A stretch of 64,000 nucleotides of DNA. Origin: Arthrobacter sp. PAMC 25486 (lineage in GTDB: Bacteria > Actinomycetota > Actinomycetes > Actinomycetales > Micrococcaceae). A model generated the notes under the pieces. That model did no database searches. It worked only from the letters and a program-made list of their open reading frames with translations, and was not told the DNA's origin. The DNA is taken from contig NZ_CP007595.1 in NCBI RefSeq assembly GCF_000785535.1, forward strand, positions 3,122,439-3,186,438, written 5' to 3'. Below, one piece after another: positions 62,397 to 64,000 of this stretch (the first letter of the stretch is position 1; every line of letters starts with the position of its first letter). The position numbers and the translations under genes were made by a program.

Positions 62397-63383
62397 ATGA
62401 GATTAGGCGTGCTCGACATCGGGTCCAATACAGTCCACCTGCTGCTTGTTGACGCGCGCCCGGGGGCCAACCCGGTGCCTTACGCCTCGCACAAGCGGGC
62501 GCTGAGCCTGGTGAAATACCTTGACGCGGACGGCAACATCACCGATGAGGGCCAGCACGAGCTGATCGAATTCATCCTCGAGGCGTGGGAATTTGCGGCC
62601 AAGCACAAGGCTGTGGACCTTCTCGCGTTTTGCACCTCCGCGATCAGGGAGTCCACCAACGGAGCGCAAGTGCTGGCCCGGGTGCAGCATGAGACCACCA
62701 TTCGCCTGACGGAGCTCACCGGCGAAGAAGAATCAGCCATGACGTTTTTTGCCGTGCGCCGCTGGCATGGCTGGGGTGCGGGCACCATCTTGAACCTCGA
62801 TATTGGCGGCGGCTCCTTTGAAATCTCCCAGGGCACCAATGAGCTGCCCGAGCTGGCGCACTCGGTGCCGCTGGGTGCCGGCCGGCTGACCCGGGAATGG
62901 CTGGCCGAGGACCCGCCCACCGCCAAGAGCATCAAGGCCCTGCGCAAGCACATCAAAGCCACCCTGAAGCCGCCCATCGCCGCAACGAAGGCACTTGGCA
63001 CCCCGCACATCGTCACCGGCTCCTCCAAAACCTTCCGGGCGCTGGCACGCATCACGGGAGCTGCGCCGTCGTCCATGGGACCCTATGTGCGCAGGGAACT
63101 GCACCTGAGCGACTTGGGGCTGTGGAGCCAACGGCTCTCGGCGATGTCGTCGGCTGACAGGCTGCACCTGCCGGGCGTCTCGGCGGCGAGGGCCCAACAG
63201 GTGCTGGCCGGTGCGCTTGTGGCGCAGAGTGCGTTGGAACTTTTCAACGTCACGAGCATGCAAATCAGCCCGTGGGCGCTGCGGGAGGGGCTCATTCTGC
63301 GCCGCTTGGACCAGCTGGTTTTTGACGGGCCGCTGGATCCGCCCGCCCATGTTGCTAAGCTGAAGAATTCGGAGACAGAGTAG
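62397..63383 (+). CDS. ppx: Exopolyphosphatase / Ppx-GppA family phosphatase
   Basis: The 328-residue ASKHA-fold protein has GVLDIGSNTVHLLLVD, the EEESAMTFF stretch following TELTGE, NLDIGGGSFEIS and VTGSSKTFRALARI. Such short Ppx2-type enzymes of actinobacteria hydrolyse polyphosphate or ppGpp-type nucleotides. The downstream isomerase gene begins six bases after the stop, so they are an operon. AATAAT lies six bases before ATG 62397, a leaderless-like spacing. Confidence 0.93.
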   Translation: MRLGVLDIGSNTVHLLLVDARPGANPVPYASHKRALSLVKYLDADGNITDEGQHELIEFILEAWEFAAKHKAVDLLAFCTSAIRESTNGAQVLARVQHETTIRLTELTGEEESAMTFFAVRRWHGWGAGTILNLDIGGGSFEISQGTNELPELAHSVPLGAGRLTREWLAEDPPTAKSIKALRKHIKATLKPPIAATKALGTPHIVTGSSKTFRALARITGAAPSSMGPYVRRELHLSDLGLWSQRLSAMSSADRLHLPGVSAARAQQVLAGALVAQSALELFNVTSMQISPWALREGLILRRLDQLVFDGPLDPPAHVAKLKNSETE

Positions 63384-63389
63384 GCGGAC

Positions 63390-64000
63390 ATGACGGATCA
63401 CACCACGCACATTCAAGGCCGAGACGCTGAGGCCACCCCTGGCCCCGCACGCCATATTCCCGTGGCCCTGTCCACAGCCTCCGTATATCCGCTGTCGGTG
63501 CACGACGGTTTTGCCGTGGCTGCAGACCTGGGCTACGACGGTGTTGAAGTGTTGGTCACCCACAACGGCGACAGTCAGGATGCATCGGCGCTGAACCGCC
63601 TGGCGGAGCGTTACGAGCAGCCCATTGTGGCCATCCATGCGCCCACATTGCTGCTGACGCAGCAGGTGTGGGGCAGTGCCTGGAACAAGATCCAGCGTTC
63701 GGCCCAGATGGCTGTTGATGTGGGTGCCGACGTCGTGGTGGTGCACCCGCCATTCCGCTGGCAGAACGACTATGCCGAGACTTTCGCCCAGGGTGTGCGC
63801 GATATTTCCGATGCGTTTGGTGTCCGCATTGCCGTTGAAAACATGTATCCATGGCGGGTCCGCGGACGTGAGGCCCTGGCCTACCTGCCGCATTGGGATC
63901 CGGTGCCGCAGGACTACGCCGATGTCACCTGGGACTTTTCCCATGCTGCGACGGCGGATGCCTCAAGTTTGAAGGCAGTGCTTGCGTTGGGGGAGCGGCT
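63390..64000 (+). CDS. Sugar phosphate isomerase/epimerase family protein, 3' truncated by window edge
   Basis: At least 203 residues are in frame to the window end. The TIM-barrel family is indicated by PVALSTASVYPLSVHDGFAV, AADLGYDGVEVLV, GADVVVVHPPFRWQNDYAE, RIAVENMYPW and DVTWDFSHAATA. EVLVTH and ENMYPW-type strands carry metal-binding Glu and His residues of xylose isomerase-like enzymes. It belongs to the ppx operon. A comparable gene follows ppx in mycobacteria. Confidence 0.85.
   Translation, partial: MTDHTTHIQGRDAEATPGPARHIPVALSTASVYPLSVHDGFAVAADLGYDGVEVLVTHNGDSQDASALNRLAERYEQPIVAIHAPTLLLTQQVWGSAWNKIQRSAQMAVDVGADVVVVHPPFRWQNDYAETFAQGVRDISDAFGVRIAVENMYPWRVRGREALAYLPHWDPVPQDYADVTWDFSHAATADASSLKAVLALGER

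Overview
The window looks like a core chromosomal segment of a high-GC Gram-positive bacterium. The best match is the Micrococcaceae, around Arthrobacter. The grounds are base composition, leaderless-promoter architecture, a HAIR element before clpB, the DUF3073, DUF4244 and septum-formation families, and a gene order from ponA through crp, nth, marP, acs, the tad cluster and topA that I recall from Mycobacterium tuberculosis (about Rv3683 back to Rv3646c). The genus is an inference from protein families, not from a search.

Left part (1-13.4 kb). A truncated small membrane protein is followed by three minus-strand genes (ASCH, a cold-shock-like ORF without a canonical start, a pentapeptide-repeat protein). 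A small accessory patch (2.1-4.0 kb) holds a broken GNAT gene, a TetR regulator divergent from an HPP-family membrane protein with two palindromic operators between them, and a tiny membrane protein. Then come a DUF4031-HD fusion, a membrane protein/HTH pair, a TipA-type MerR regulator with a textbook 19-bp-spacer promoter, a butanediol-type dehydrogenase, clpB, a septum-formation-type membrane protein and DUF3073. A 570-base block packed with palindromes follows.

Middle part (13.4-31.3 kb). Purine biosynthesis genes are purF-purM on the minus strand and purD-purC on the plus strand. Between them lie a sterol-carrier-like protein, an asparaginase and a proline dehydrogenase. A TPR/HTH regulator, a large multispanning membrane protein, a PhnA-type zinc-ribbon protein and tRNA-Pro(CGG) come next. 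A META-domain lipoprotein, a metallophosphoesterase, a class A PBP, DUF4177, RidA and a Nudix hydrolase with a split Nudix box complete this part.

Accessory module (31.3-35.5 kb). A GT4 glycosyltransferase diverges from an SDR/epimerase-MBL hydrolase-ketoacyl synthase III operon. The operon resembles OleD and OleA but lacks OleB and OleC. It sits inside otherwise conserved synteny and is my best candidate for an undescribed pathway.

Right part (35.6-64 kb). Genes are a Crp/GlxR regulator, MarP-like protease, aroQ, acs with a candidate Crp site, an Ala-rich membrane protein, nth, a CoA-type Nudix hydrolase, an amidohydrolase and a family A DNA polymerase. These are followed by a monoderm tad pilus cluster (ssd, tadA, tadB, tadC, DUF4244 pilin, tadE, Rv3654c-like), an Hrq1/MrfA-like helicase, a GNAT protein, trhO, an N5-glutamine-type methyltransferase, MgtC, topA, ppx and a truncated sugar phosphate isomerase.

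Across the window, at least seventeen genes have a TANNNT-like -10 hexamer ending 6-7 bases before the start codon and no useful Shine-Dalgarno, so leaderless transcripts appear common. Many gene ends carry unusually long near-perfect hairpins.
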